From NCBI GenBank assembly GCA_022497155.1, contig MU385739.1:310001-374000 (forward strand): a stretch of 64,000 nucleotides of DNA, in the 5' to 3' direction. Below the pieces are notes generated by a model. That model saw only the letters and a program-made list of their open reading frames with translations, had not been told where the DNA came from and did not search any database. The DNA comes from Whalleya microplaca. Lineage: Eukaryota > Ascomycota > Sordariomycetes > Xylariales > Xylariaceae. Below, piece by piece: positions 49,827 to 62,335 of this stretch; position 1 is the first letter of the stretch; every line of letters begins with the position of its first letter. A program made the position numbers and the translations under genes.

Positions 49827-52319
49827 CTAACTCCTAGCCTTCCGAATCGGCTCCAACCCAAACATATCCTCAGGCAAAACAGCTTGCCCGTTCTCATCAG
49901 CCGGCACCTCACCGAACAGGAAGGCCGTGCGCTCGCGGTTAGCGTTCGCCGACGGCCGCTTGCGGTGCTGCTGGTTCGCGATCCCCGCCGCCGTCGTCGA
50001 CTTAGGGGGGAAGATGGCCGGTTGGGAGGAGGAGGAGGCGACGGTGTCGGGCTCGAGCATCCACGAGAATGAGGATTGCGCTAGGGTTGAACGTGTTGGT
50101 ATGGGGGCCTGTGGGCGCTGCAGGTTCTGCACTGCGGCTGGTATTCCCAAGCCGGTGCCCATGAGGGGGTCTGTGTCCATTTTGTCTGCTGCGTTGGGAC
50201 TTGAGGATGAATCCTGGTAGGTGGTTGTGAAGGTGGAGGGGTTTGCGCCTTCTGCATTTGGGTTGGGCGAGTCGACTACCATTGGGGTTGGTGCCGGATT
50301 GAGAGCCATGGCTGCAACCGCATCGCTTAATGGGCCAGGATCGACGGTTCCGTCTCTAGATGTTGAGGCTTCCATTGATGTGCGCTCGGACTCTTCCTCG
50401 TCTGGTAGAGCCATCGTAGAGTCCTCGAGGTAGAGCTTGACGACCTGGATCTTCGCCACGGCTATCTCAAGTGCTTCTTGGGTCTTCTGCTTATCCTCCA
50501 ATTCCGAAGTGGCAAGCGTCTTCAGACTAGACACAGACTCGTCCAGCATGCCCGCCAACCGCCGATTCCTCCGATCCATGACGGCGATGGCCCGCATCGC
50601 CGTGTTCGGGCCCGGCTCCGAGAAGAGATCCCTACCCGCCTTCACGGAGCTCCTAGCCTCTTGGACGCTGCGGCGGATCTCCACCATGGCGTCGCGCACT
50701 GCTTGGTTGATACCGAGCTTCTCTCCCCTTTCGAGAACGCCCTTGGTCGCACCTTGCAATAGTGCTTCTATGCCTACCTGTGGCGACCGGAATCGGGGCG
50801 GAGATAGGGGTGACCTGGCACCAGCCACCTTTCGTCGTATACTTGCAGCAGCCGCTCTCCGAGGTGTGGCAGGCCTGGACTCTGTTCCCGGTGGGCTAGG
50901 AGATTTGCCCGTGTACTTCTGGATTAATGCAGAACCGCCTGCGACGTCAAAATGGTCTCTGAGGTAAACTGCATCGTCTATGAAAGTATGTGGCCCGTGA
51001 GGAGCCAGTGGGGGAGGGTACTTGAGTAAAAGTTGCAGCGCACCAGTGTAATCCGCATCGAGAACTAGGGGATATTAGATACGCGATTGTCAAGCATGAG
51101 TAAGGTATGGTTCTTACGATCCCAACGTATCCTAACCAACATCGCTGTACAGACCAAATCTATTAGTTTAAAAGTAGGGTCGATCGCAAAAATGGTATCC
51201 CAAAGTATGAGCATCTGCTCAAATGGAAACTCGCGACTAAAAAGAAGACGAATCCAGCGACTGCAGTTGATTTCATGTCATCGTCAGTGACTTGTATCAC
51301 AAAATGTGTGGGAGTACATACATTAAGAAAACCTGTGGAAGAATGTCGATATTCTTCAGGTATGTGGACAATTCTGGGTCTACCTTATACAGACAAATTT
51401 CATGTATATATTGGCTTTTGTTTAGAAATGAATTTGCCGTGAGGGCCCGGCCGGAAGTGGTTGAAGCATCATTTGTTGCAGATTCACCTACTTCATAGAA
51501 TGCCTTTGCACAGTCCATTACTTTGGAGAATAGGGCGAAGGAATCGTGCTCAATGAACGCGGCATCCAGCATCTCAACCATTCTCAGGTCTGCTGAGGCA
51601 TCTGAAGCGGCATCAATTGGGTCGATGGCATCCTGGTCAACAACATATACTATGGGTGCTAGGAGCTCATGCATGCCTTGGCGATATCCGCCGACATCCG
51701 GATTCAGTTTGCAGTAGATAAAGAGAACGTCCAATATGAGGGTTTGGATATGAAGCTGGTGATAGAAAGGCTCATCCGGTAAGCGTTGAACATCCTGGAG
51801 AATCTCAGCCCGAAGGACTTCGTCATGGCGAAGAGTATTCCATGGAGACTAGTTTGAGTTAATACCAGCATGAAGACCTAAGTACAGCTATCTTACATCC
51901 GTGTCGTCCGCTAAGGGATCAGTGGAACCAGCGGTCAGGTACTCGGGGTGCTTGATGTATTTCAAGAAATGGTCCCTTAGGGAGGCGTATGTGCTTCGTG
52001 ATTCGAGTAATGCGTGAGACCAATTCGTAGTGTTGGTGGTCTGGTTCAGCAAAAAAGCCTGAACCTAAGGTCAGCTCGGCGCATCAGTCTTACGTGTGCA
52101 CATCGTGCGACCAACCGACCTTCCAGCAAATGGATCTACATCCTGATATGCAAGGGCTTTTTGGACCATTATCTCTAACAGCTCGCTGCAGATCGGCCAG
52201 ACTAGAGCTGTGTTCAAGAGTCTCTTGCCATCGTGTGCTGAGCAAATAAGTGAGGTTAATTAATAGGACTGCCAAACTAGGAGATGATGTACTCACGTCG
52301 ATTCGACCAGAGATCTCAT
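49827..52319 (-). CDS. TBC-domain Rab GTPase-activating protein, TBC1D5-like
   Basis: Six exons, 52319-52297, 52237-52120, 52058-51897, 51848-51322, 51260-51118 and 51064-49827 (2211 nt, 736 aa). Exon 1 codes only MRSLVEST-like residues. The TBC domain spans about 25-330. The arginine finger IxxDxxR reads ILQDVQR (Ile117, Asp120, Arg123) and the glutamine finger YRQG has Gln158, so both catalytic residues are kept. WK at the end of exon 2 and LIRWIRLLFSREFPFEQMLILWD across intron 4 are typical of the TBC1D5/Gyp lineage, which acts on Rab7-type GTPases with retromer and autophagy. The C-terminal 400 residues are Ser/Pro/Ala-rich with a predicted helical stretch (about 430-530). The first exons have no long ORF and depend on splice signals, but the phases all fit. 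Confidence 0.88.
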
Positions 52320-53403
52320 TCTGATCACTTCAGTCTAGCCTGTATAAGCCAGATGTTTCGAGGGCTGTGTCTCTGGTAGCATGTGCTTCTCAACAGAGTA
52401 GAAGTACTGAGGTATGTTGCTGAGACTAAGATGGACTTCGTTATGTACAAAGAAGATAAGGCTGGCAGCCAGCTGACAGCCAGCTGACAGCCTCAAGATG
52501 GTTGGATGGGACAACACTGAATGCTTGTTTAGTCCCCGCAATGTCCCGCGCATCAATTCTAATGGGGCCAGTGCGTCATTAGGTACCTCGATATGAGCAA
52601 GGGTGGCACGGAGCATATGCAGGTCCAGGTTTGTACTACCTCGATCAGATAACTACGACAGTTGCCAAGTCTGAATTCACATATGCTTACAGAATACTAC
52701 GCCCAGCCATAACTATTCCATTGTGAACATAAATGTAACTAATCGAGTCTTTGCCTCAAGCTCATTATATAGGTAAGATTTTTAGAGGGTATATTAATGC
52801 TTACATACTGACCATAGCAGTCCGAATATGAAATGACAATTACAGACACTTCAGGAAGCGACCAATCCCCATAATACCATAAAGGAAGCTATGTATAATG
52901 AGAATAGTAGAGTAAAGAGCAAGAACCTCCACGATTTAGAAAGCTATTTCTGATATGGTTGCCAAATCTCCTTGAAATTGCGAGAATTCCACTATGTCTG
53001 AAGCATCACTTTGACCTGGGCTACTGAAGACGACACAAGCTGTTCCAGGAACGAATATACCTATCGATGTTACATCTGAGCCGGATGAAGCCACAATGCG
53101 TAACCACAATATTATTACGAAGCACGACGCACAGATTCCACAGTTTCAGCATCAAGTGAGACCTACTGCGAGGAGTCTAATGAGTATTACAAGGCAGATA
53201 AAGGCCCTGGTGATATTATCAGCTACTATAGTGTAATTGTATAAGGAGCTTGGGAAAGGGAATGGCCTTGACATGATGCCCTCATCTTATCCAATTATTC
53301 AAAACTTATGTGCCCTTGGCAATATGATCAGATGCAATACACGGGCTAGTTTAAAGTACAGCCCCCATGTGAGGTTAAATCTGGGCTAGATTATCAGACA
53401 GTC
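52320..53403. other. Intergenic, upstream of the TBC gene
   Basis: AT-rich sequence without a supported gene. A 94-codon minus frame (52335-52616) overlaps the probable leader of the TBC gene and looks random. A short GCCAGCTGACA duplication lies near 52466-52492. Confidence 0.4.
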
Positions 53404-54486
53404 TTACAACTCAACAACTAGAGGCTCTTCGCCGCGTATCGCCCGCCACCGATTCGTGGACTCCAGCCATTCCCAACATCCCTTAACAAGAAACGGCCAT
53501 TTCTTTATGAACCCCTCTGTCAGCTCCCAACCCTCGACACACCAGGGGTCATTCCAGGCTAATATCCCGCTCATCTCGAGGACCGTCATGCCTCCACATA
53601 TGCCGCCCGTCATATCCTCCTCGACGTCCCCGTATCGGAACCCCTTCATCGTGCGGATGGCGTTGTCACGCATCCGCTTGTCCGGTATGAGGTCGATCCA
53701 CGGCTCGTGCGGCGTGCTCCGTTGCAGCGCCGTCGGACGCAGCGACTCCGGGATTGTCGCCGGGGCTGGGAATAGTGGCATCCCTTCCCAGCACTTCCGG
53801 CACTGTTCGGGGAAGGCGTTCTGATGCCCCAGGATTATTACTACAGCATCGGGAGTCAGTACTTGGCCCTTCTGCTTAGAGAATCATCGGAAGTTTTAGG
53901 ATCTTTCTTGGGGACCTTTGGCTCCCAATAGAAAGGTAGGAAATCCTTGCCCCTGAACCAGGCTAGATGGGGAGATAAGTGGCTCCGGGTGCAGGAGACT
54001 ACTCACTGTTCGTCAGGATACCCCGGATGAAGTTGTACTGCACGAGCTGGATCAAGTGATCTGGGCTCAGTGGGAACCACGGCGTCTCCTGCGGCCCATT
54101 CGACGACCTGAGGGTCACAGCGCCCGCTGGTTGGCTGCTGTCTTCCAACATCTCACCTGCGGGTTGGTGGTCCGCTACTGCAGCGTGCGGCTGCCCGCAT
54201 GGCCGCGCTTCGGCCTTGCGTCTCCCTACCCACGGCCTAGCGTAAGCTACATATGCAGACCGGGTGGTCGCGTGTGGAGGGTAGGTACTTACGGTGGGCA
54301 CGCACGTTCAGGCGATTCTGCAGTTTGCGGCGTGCTCTGGCGTCCCGGAGGCCGGTCCAGTCCTCTTCCGGACATACTGCCTAGCGGTGAACTTCTACAT
54401 CAGCTTTCTGATATTCGAGCTTCTGTGCCGGTGGGTGAATGAATCGTTACGTGTTAGCCTACCTCCGATAGGACAGGTATTGGCAT
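53404..54486 (-). CDS. Small bZIP transcription factor with DUF3425 domain
   Basis: Four exons, 54486-54463, 54380-54293, 54225-54007 and 53840-53404 (768 nt, 255 aa). Exon 2 encodes DWTGLRDARARRKLQNRLNVRAH, joined across intron 2 to RRRKAEARP. This is the basic region typical of fungal bZIP-DUF3425 proteins (ERRKLQNRLNQRA-type). After a short Ala/Gln/Pro-rich linker, the C-terminal DUF3425 half reads DHLIQLVQYNFIRGILTN, then HEPWIDLIPDKRMRDN, WNDPWCVEGWELTEGFIKKW and ESTNRWRAIRGEEPL. A DNA-binding transcriptional role in the nucleus is inferred from the family. Exons 2-4 are well supported by motif continuity. Exon 1 (eight codons, donor GTAGGC) is the simplest ATG solution and is tentative. 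The leucine zipper is short or missing; the protein is shorter than usual for this class. Confidence 0.75.
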
Positions 54487-56110
54487 TGCTTCTACGAGCT
54501 GATGTAGCAAATAGTAGTTCAGCTAGGTATGTTCATTGCCCGGTTGCATTAGGCGTTGGCGGCTTTCGGGTTATTCCGTACGATGTGAGATTGTCCCGGT
54601 TGATACAATCTTCGGTAGGTAAGTATGTTTCATTTACGGACGGAGTATGCAGGCGGCTTACAGCGTCGCATATATATGTAGGGCTGAACGGAGTGCCGGT
54701 GCCAGCAGCTGGACTCGCGGTGCCGTAGTCGCGCATGCGCAGGCATCGAGTGTGGTGTGATCATGCAAGCTGCTTACAAGACTAGCAAGGATACGATGTG
54801 GAGGCATATTGGCCTAGTGATCTATTCTAGGAAGCTGACCTAGAAGATATCGATGCCAAGACCATATAGCGATCTTTCTATATTTATGTAAGAAGTTGGC
54901 TTGTCCTTGACCATGAACTGCTCTTCGAGGACTGTTCTATGTCAACCTGCGCCCGAGATGACCTTTTACTATAATTCTCCTATCGTGCGCCTAAAGCTCT
55001 TGCTACTGTTGGAGCTTCGCAAGACCCTATTCGAAGTTGAAAAGGACCCTTCATCTCAGGGTTAGGGTTAGGGTTATCGTAAACCTGACGACTAGATATG
55101 AGTATTTGTAAGGTTCAAACTTGATTGAACGATTTAATCTTTGCTCGAATTTCAGCTGGATCAAGACATCGAAAACCAAACTGTAAGTAAATACTATAAT
55201 ATGTCAAAACTGGATTATTGAGCTGTCACCAGGATATAGGTTTCATGTAGGTCGTTTGATATCGATTGACAAACTATTATACTGGAACGTGATTCAAGTC
55301 ATATTAATTATATACCTGTGCCCTTGTAACTTTGTCTATAGTTAACTCAATGGCTGTGGATATGTGATAGAACGGTATGCGACGTGGTAGTGCTTTAAGA
55401 CTATTGGCTTATGTGACTATTTAAGTGCACTGCATAATGTCGTATACTATATAGTACACAAGCTAGGCTGTTGGCAATTGCCCACTGAAGAAAGCTTCAA
55501 GGATTATTATATGTTCTAAATGATAGCCCCGAAGGTCAAAGTATGCCTGGTGGCGTATTATATACCTATATGTCTAAGTATGTAAGAAAATATATACGCA
55601 TTATGTATGCCAGAAATGTGAGCTAGGGAAGAGATCAATTGACATGTATCTGTTCAATAGGACAATCATTGTAAGCTGGGGCTAACCATGAATAGTTTAT
55701 ACTATATAATGTATGGTTTACCTCAGTATAGTATGTGGTTTCTTGAGTAGTTTAGAGCGTTAGGAGAGAAAAGTTTTAGTTAATTGTAAATAGTATGCAA
55801 CTTGCATGTGAGATTTATACATGTACAAATCCAAAAAATAGATCCGATGAGGGGTTGCTGGTGTCGGGACTGACGTCTTGCCCCGGAGCTTGACTTGGCT
55901 GAGCTGATATAACCCCTGTTAAGATCAAAGCCCGTTGGACCGAACCTAATTGTCGGGTTCAGCCTCAAAAGACCAAGCTTCCTTTCTTCCCCCGTCAACC
56001 CCAAATTAGGACGCCATACTACGTTGTAGAGAGAGTTTAAGTCGATCTCCTCCCTAGCGCTTATAATGATCGGCCTATCTCAACTACTGTCGAAACCTTA
56101 ACAGTCAAGT
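54487..56110. other. AT-rich intergenic tract
   Basis: No gene is supported. It contains a short telomere-type repeat at 55058-55076 (separate entry) and AT-rich sequence at 55180-55750 with TATAT words. The last 100 bases form the leader of the acidic-motif protein gene. Confidence 0.45.
55058..55076. repeat. Short interstitial telomeric repeat
   Basis: AGGGTTAGGGTTAGGGTTA: three tandem copies of the canonical TTAGGG unit, in AT-rich gene-poor DNA. Filamentous ascomycetes use TTAGGG at telomeres. Too short to be a telomere; it may mark a repaired break or be chance. Confidence 0.8.
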
Positions 56111-58053
56111 ATGTCTGCAGACCTCTTCGCCGAATTCGAGGAGTTCTCGAAGCCCTCTCCTCAGCAGAGCCAACCACCGAAACCCTTTACGCGTCCTCTG
56201 TCTCTCACCTCCGAGCCTTTCGCCTTCGGAAACAATGTGCCTACGCGTTCTACCACTCAATTAGGGCATCAGAAAAGTCAGAGCCAACGATGGGGGAATT
56301 TTCCTCAGTCTGACTCGTGGAATAGTCTGGTACAGCCCGTATCACAGCCTACACAATCACAATCAAGAAACGAAGACGACGACGATGATGGTTGGGGCGA
56401 TTTCGAAGTTGCGCCTAATGCCAGCCAGTCACCTGCTCCCTCTCAACCGCCGGTTACAAAGCCTACATCTGCAGAAAACCCGGCGTTGCGACGGACTAGA
56501 GTCGTACGGGCTCCAACGATAGATCTCATAACGAATCATCTTATTGACCTTCCCGGTCCGTCTACACTCTCAAAAGAAGCAAAACCTCCACCCAAACCTG
56601 TGTCCCAAAAGATACCGAAGAAGCCTATCAAATCCGACCCAAATGTCTTGTTTGATGCCGACGACTTCGATGGGGAGCAAGAGGATGATGATGACTTTGG
56701 TGAATTTGAAACGGTTGCTTCACCAATACAATCGGTACCGGATTTTGGATTAGGCAGTTCTCATGCACCTCCTGTGGCCGCTGGGAAAAAGGATTCACAA
56801 CTGCTGCTGGGTTTGGACCTAAATGAATCAGCCCCATCTTACCCGCGGGCACCGCGATCTCCGTCATTCCGTGATAGGAATCCTTTCCCTGGACTCGCCG
56901 TCGCTACACCTATCGAGACGGTAAAGAAAATGAACCAGAAACCAAAATCGTCACCGGTAACAGCGTGGCCGACGTTAGACCGCCAAGACTCGATAGCTAG
57001 TGATGACTTCGGTAATGATTGGGATGCATTTGACGAACTGCCCGAGTCAGCAAAATCTAATCCTAAAACAGCGGCTTCGAATTGGTATTGGGACTCAGGA
57101 GAGCCGGCCCAACAGAAAACGTTAAGCCCTCTACCAGTGAAGACTACATCTAAATCTCCAGATTCCTCATGGGCTTGGGATCCTATTGACGCAAAAACCG
57201 AGACGCAAGTTGATTCGCCGAAAAATGATTTGCCGCCAATAAATGTCCCTCCACCCTCAATTCTACTGTCTGTATTTCCTCAACTAATTGACCAAGCGAA
57301 CACGTCGCTTTATAAACCGGTTAGCGGGCAACCTTTCACAATCAAGAACCGCATCCTGTCAGACCCTAAGACGGTCGAGTTTCTTAAAGGCTATTTGGCT
57401 TTAGCAACAGTTGCAGCCCGTATCATCGCTGGGCGAAAATCAAGATGGCACCGAGACAAGTTTCTCACTCAGGGGATGTCCATATCAGCCGCAGGAAGCA
57501 AAGGAATGAAGCTTGCAGGTGTTGACAAGGCACAGACTGCAAGGGAAGATCGCGAGACGACTGATGTGGTGAGCACTTGGAAAGAGCATGTGGGCCGTCT
57601 CAGATCTGCAGTCGCTGCTGCCAATTCGTCAATTAAGAACACTGCCGAGCAACTGAGGATCCCTGAGATCAGCGATACCATGCAAGTCCAGACTGCAAAG
57701 ATGGTGCCGACTGCACCCAAAGCCTGCGTTATTTGCGGGCTGAAACGTAATGAGAGAGTCACCAAGGTCGACTACGAAGTTGAAGACAGCTTTGGCGAAT
57801 GGTGGGTTGATCACTGGGGACATATGGCTGTGAGTAGCATCCAGATTTGTTCATTACTTCTCCCTTGATTCACGAGTGGGAATTACCTGTTGGGGCATAC
57901 CCGGGAATCAAAGGTTCTCGCAGGCATGCCTTATAAATGCCCTGTGACTCCTGACGATTCTTCAAACTCTCTGGAAATAGTAAATGCTGACTCCTGGTGC
58001 TGCAGTGCAAGAGATTCTGGCTCCAGCACGAGAACGCTCTCAGACAGAGGTGA
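56111..58053 (+). CDS. Fungal protein with acidic-phenylalanine motifs and C-terminal CxxC/HWGH module
   Basis: Two exons, 56111-57829 and 58006-58053 (1767 nt, 588 aa). The second exon completes WGHMACKRFWLQHENALRQR. The N-terminal 350 residues are Pro/Ser/Gln-rich and hold repeated acidic aromatic motifs: DGWGDFE, DDFGEFE, DDFGNDWDAFDEL. Motifs of this type bind the gamma-ear of AP-1/GGA clathrin adaptors, as in aftiphilin-like proteins. A basic helical domain follows (FLKGYLALATVAARIIAGRK to about 500), then CVICGLKRNE and a W-H-W-H-C-H series that could bind zinc. Relatives in fungal annotations sometimes carry the name ppk6, but no kinase domain is present here. A role in clathrin or endosomal traffic is inferred from the motifs only. 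The intron (176 bp) is longer than most in this window. Confidence 0.8.
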
Positions 58054-58984
58054 GCTTCATCGTCATGACCAGTCCTTTAGTTTTAGATCCAAGCGACTTG
58101 AAGTTGGAAAACTTTCCACTGGACATGTTCGGTCTGCCTCTCGGTCTTCTTGGCTGTACTTCGAACGGCAATAGGATATCTCAGACGAAAGGCTAACCTC
58201 GAAGCCCTGGCCATCCCGCCTTATCATACAATGATAAAGACTTGTCCTCGAACAATCCTATTTTTTCTGCTGGCCAATCGGCCCTATGCGATGCCGGAGC
58301 ACTTCGCCTGCACTACCCCAAACTATCTCGTGTTGTGCTCGAATGGCAGAGCCGTGCTTGAAAGTTGTAGATCAACGCTATAGAACTGTCACGCTTTACG
58401 CAATTCTGTAGGTTATTACCCCACAACAACTGGCCAGTAATCGTTTATAGTGCATTTTTGGCCGGCCAATCTACAACCCTTAGATGCAGGAGCTCTAACT
58501 CGCCGATACTGTGCATCTCGTCTGGTACTACTCCGGAGGTCCCTTTGGTGACATGAGACGTGAGACACGCCCTACCAACTCTCGTGGCAGGGTGGCTTAT
58601 GTAGTTGAGTTAACAACATGGGTTCTTGTAAAGACGCCGATGTTTCATATACATCTAAGCCGCTGTCATCTTATGCTATCCGCTTCTGCCGGTCTAGGAA
58701 GCGTGCAGAATCAAGTAACACAGCATGTGCATCTCATGGCTTGTCATCCACGAAGCTATCCATAAACAACGATAGAGCATGTCGAATAAAATGTGAGTAA
58801 GCCCCGTATCAGATTATACAGCCCCGAGCAGAAATCAGCTAGGCTCAGGGTCCGATATCCTGCGTGGCCGTCTACTTGGTCTATCCCAGCTGAATAGCCT
58901 GGTCAATTTAAGGTATACAAGCCACGTTTTGCCAATGTGGACAGGGAGGCATTATCATGGTCTCTTGCAAATATGGGCCTTCAA

Positions 58985-59481
58985 GTCCTTGACTGACGCA
59001 TCCGAATCTACATTCTGTAAAGCTACTAGAGATCGTCCATTCCGTGCATGCTAACTCGGTGCCACATATCCTTGAAGCTTTCATAGGCCCATTCACCATA
59101 CTTCAGTCTCTACCTATACAAATAAGCTTCCATGGCCAAATTTCGATCCCGGCCTGCATTTGAGAATTACACGAGCAATGGCATTGGTTTCTGACCCGCC
59201 AATAAATAACCAGGACGCGTTCAATTCCATGCAATTTCCTATCATTGGATGGTAGCAAGAATGTGACGGCATCATTGCGGGGGTCGACGGATACAACAAC
59301 TGGGCGGCGGCCGTAGGCCAGAGGAAAAGGGCCTGGCTCATGCAAGCAAATGGTGTGTTGTCCTATCAAGCTAATATTGGTATATGGCCCGTCCTCCCGG
59401 CTTCGTGTCTAGACAGGGAGCTTCATCGACAGAGATATCCTGGTGCATGAGACACTATACTTGGGAAAGCGAGAGCTCATA
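58985..59481 (-). pseudogene. Possible decayed minus-strand gene, unrecognised
   Basis: From about 59411 down to 59200 one minus frame is open with C-ended codons and reads ICLHEPGPFPLAYGRR, VVVSVDPRNDAVTFLLPS and GIERVLVIYW. About 100 bp further, after a possible GGTAG acceptor, KYGEWAYESFKDMWHRV runs to a stop. The pattern of a Val/Ile-rich strand followed by a local IERVLV helix recalls 2EXR-type fungal proteins, but only weakly. An in-frame TAG near 59411 separates it from an upstream ATG frame. Broken gene or wrong exon model; not resolved. Confidence 0.25.
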
Positions 59482-59565
59482 TCTCGCAAAATTTTAGACA
59501 GCGATGGTAATAAGGAACGTGCCTTTCTAGGTAGCTGCATCTGCAAACGACCTCATATGGAAATC

Positions 59566-60180
59566 CCAAATCTTCCTATGAGGCTTTGGCCAGCAATTAC
59601 AAGGATTCAAGAAACTACGAGAATTAATCATCGAGTTTCTTCTATAGGTAGATTCGAGCTTACTTTTTACATCTGGATTCACTCTAACTAATACATAGGC
59701 GATACGAGCATTTGGCGAATGGTTCTTTCACTTCGTTGATACTCACTCTGTAGCGTTATTGAGAGCTACCTTCATGCAATCGCCCTCAGTATATCTATCC
59801 ATCATACCTCATGTTAGGAAAATTGGCCAATATGGACTATGTTATAGATCTGCAGAAACTGTATTTCTCAGAGTATTAACGTTTATGAGAGTTCGAACTG
59901 GAAGAGGTGCCAATTCGGTAGAGCACTGACCTCGACCCCGCGAGACCGTCAACAAAATTCCGAAGGCTGGTGCAGCACTAGCAACTGTACTTGAGGAGAA
60001 AGGAACCAGATATATGACAAACAGGATGGAGAAACTACCCACGGGGCAATCAGAACTCAAATCGAAGCTTACTGGAAGCCGGTAACACCTATCCCACGCG
60101 ATCCGTGGGGTGCAGTCTGCAATAGCCGCAACTCGAACAGCTGTCTGGACTCGTCTACAATGGATTAGACCCCATTCGCT
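59566..60180 (+). pseudogene. Possible decayed plus-strand gene, unrecognised
   Basis: A CTAACTAATACATAG branch-acceptor ends at about 59698 and is followed by 76 open codons (AIRAFGEWFFHFVDTHSV.. to a TGA at 59928). The same frame continues after the TGA for 51 more codons. A shifted frame then reads GETTHGAIRTQIEAYWKP to a TAG near 60168. Just upstream of the intron, one frame reads QLQGFKKLRELIIEFLL. Several frames with an internal stop suggest decay. No family is recognised. Confidence 0.25.
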
Positions 60181-61590
60181 ACATATACTCGTTTGCTGCT
60201 GCATTAAGAGACGTGCACAAGGACCACCTACTGAATACGATACCGACTAATGATAGTCGCCAGCAGCAGGAGTGTATTTCTAAATGTCATTCATAACATC
60301 GCCGTAGTAGGTAGCTCAACATTCATAGGTACATGTATCTTATTCCAGTCACTGCACGCAACTTCATTAACCTTCAATAATAAAATATCGGTCTTACTAA
60401 CGGTAATAGCTATCAACTAGCCCTATTGGAAGTACATACTATGTAGATGGAGAGAAGTAATAGTTGCCGCGTACTAAGATAGAGGGAAGAGAGACTGGAT
60501 GGAGACGTCAGTGAAGCAAGCGCCTTCGCAGAAGTGGAGACTCACCTACATGCAAGTCACCACGTAGTACATAGGCAAGTAAGGTACTTATCTTGTATCC
60601 TACGAGATGTCGACTATTCAATGTTATTCGCATCAAAACTTGATCATGAGACTTGACGTAATCGGTATCCTTGGAAGGGATACCTAGGGACTTTCATGCT
60701 ACATACTTTCTAGATGGCGAGATGCGGTTGAAGATGATATAACTGAGGCAGAGCTACTCATTACATATACCTACCTATATATAATACTACATGTAGTCTG
60801 TAGATACCTAAAGTAGTCGACACTCGGAGCTCTATCCGATGAGTATCGTTAGGGAGTATGGGATCGACCTCCTTCCTTTGTCTATACCTGTATTTCATTC
60901 TCCAAGAATACATGCACCCGCGATGTCCTCTCTCATGCCGTCCCAGCTGTTGGGTGATCTCTTCATTTTATTTGTCATAATGGAGTGTGTCTAAGGTAGG
61001 TATATGTATCTATCTAGTACATGCTAATGGATTTTAAGTTTAGATGGGGGGAAAGTACAGACATGTAAGTAGGTAGGTGAGGTGTACTAGCTTTGGATAG
61101 TACTTTTGGATAGTACTACCGACGCTGTAACTGCACCTTGACCTAAAATGACAATCACCCGCCGTGGGTAGTGTCCCATTCGTCAACGCACCCAGGCCTG
61201 CTCTCTCTCTCTCTTTCACTCTCGCCTTTTCCCAGCCGTTTCAACCTCCAAACCTTACATAACCTCACCTCTCCCCAATCGACATTGGCTGTCCTCTCGA
61301 CAACCTATCTACCTATCTAACCTACACACTACCTCTCCTCTCACTCTCTCACTCTCACTCTCTCTCATCCCTCTCCCTCCCCGACGCCCTCCCCACCTCA
61401 ACCCCCCTCCCATACGCAATACACCCACTCTCATCCATCCCCCTCCTCATTCTCTTTGTTCTGTCAAAGGTGATCCCTTTTGCCAGAAACAGACGCCCCG
61501 CCATCAACCTACCACAACCAACTCTTATTAGTCGTCAAAGAAGTTCAAGAGTCCCATCACCGCTTATCTAAACCTGGTCAAACGCACCCT

Positions 61591-62335
61591 TAGGCCACTT
61601 TTGACCAGACCTTGCCGAGACCCCAGCCAGCCAGCGGCCATACCAGTGGCCCCCCGTCTCCCGTACCCCCCAGTCTACAGACTACAGACGCTTGCAACAA
61701 GGCCCTAGAATTCGCAAGCGAAGAAACAAAATACAAAGGTAGAAAAAAAAAACCTTCCCACCCCGCATCGCATTCCTGCACCAGCAAAGAAAAGTGAAAA
61801 AAAAAACTCCCGTGATTTACTTTGCAGCACAGACGCTGTGCAGTGGTTGATAGGGTAAGTATACAGTGCCCCGCCTATCCAAGCCCCAGTTCCCATAATA
61901 AACCTACCTTCCCATCTTTTCTATTGCTGCTGCATTGGTTGTATTTCTATTTTCTACCACCACATGCCGAACTCGTGCAGATGCAACTGCCTCTGATAAG
62001 ATCTATTTGTTAAATCTGGTTCAAACCGGGTCTTGGCCTTTTTCCCTTGATCAGCCTCATCTTCCTGTACATGAGCATTCCAGAGGACCTTCCCCGCAAC
62101 AACCGCAGCTTATCAGAGCTAACGCCTTGCGACCAGCATCACCAGATCCGGAGCTCCAGCCCACTCTCCCGCACCACTTTTCTACCTACGCCCATCCCGC
62201 CATTGACCGTCATCTAGCAAGGTTTCTTCCGCGCACAATCTGTTCGCACACCCCTCTAACCAGCTAATTCACGTCGGATACCGCTGACGTCCACCAACAA
62301 CCTCATCCTCTCTCTACCTAACATTACCTTGCGAC
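61591..62335 (+). promoter_or_regulatory. Leader of the KH gene with a probable 5' UTR intron
   Basis: The CT-rich promoter zone upstream (61200-61440) leads into a long leader. A GTAAGTAT donor at about 61855 and an ACTCGTGCAG acceptor at about 61980 suggest an intron in the untranslated region. Small ATG frames here are not conserved in appearance. Confidence 0.4.

Larger units (their letters stand above)
58054..61590. other. Gene-poor tract with decayed coding-like sequence
   Basis: No intact gene is supported. Coding-like fragments on both strands between 58985 and 60180 are listed separately. From 60.2 kb on the sequence is TACCTA/GTAGGT-rich, turning into a CT-rich leader (61200-61440) of the KH gene. 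Confidence 0.4.

Noticed and set aside
59891..59945. tRNA-like D-arm text (CAATTCGGTAGAGC) next to GTTCGAAC
   Set aside because: No acceptor stem or complete cloverleaf can be paired, and the B-box-like word is on the wrong side. At most a degenerate tRNA-like fragment.
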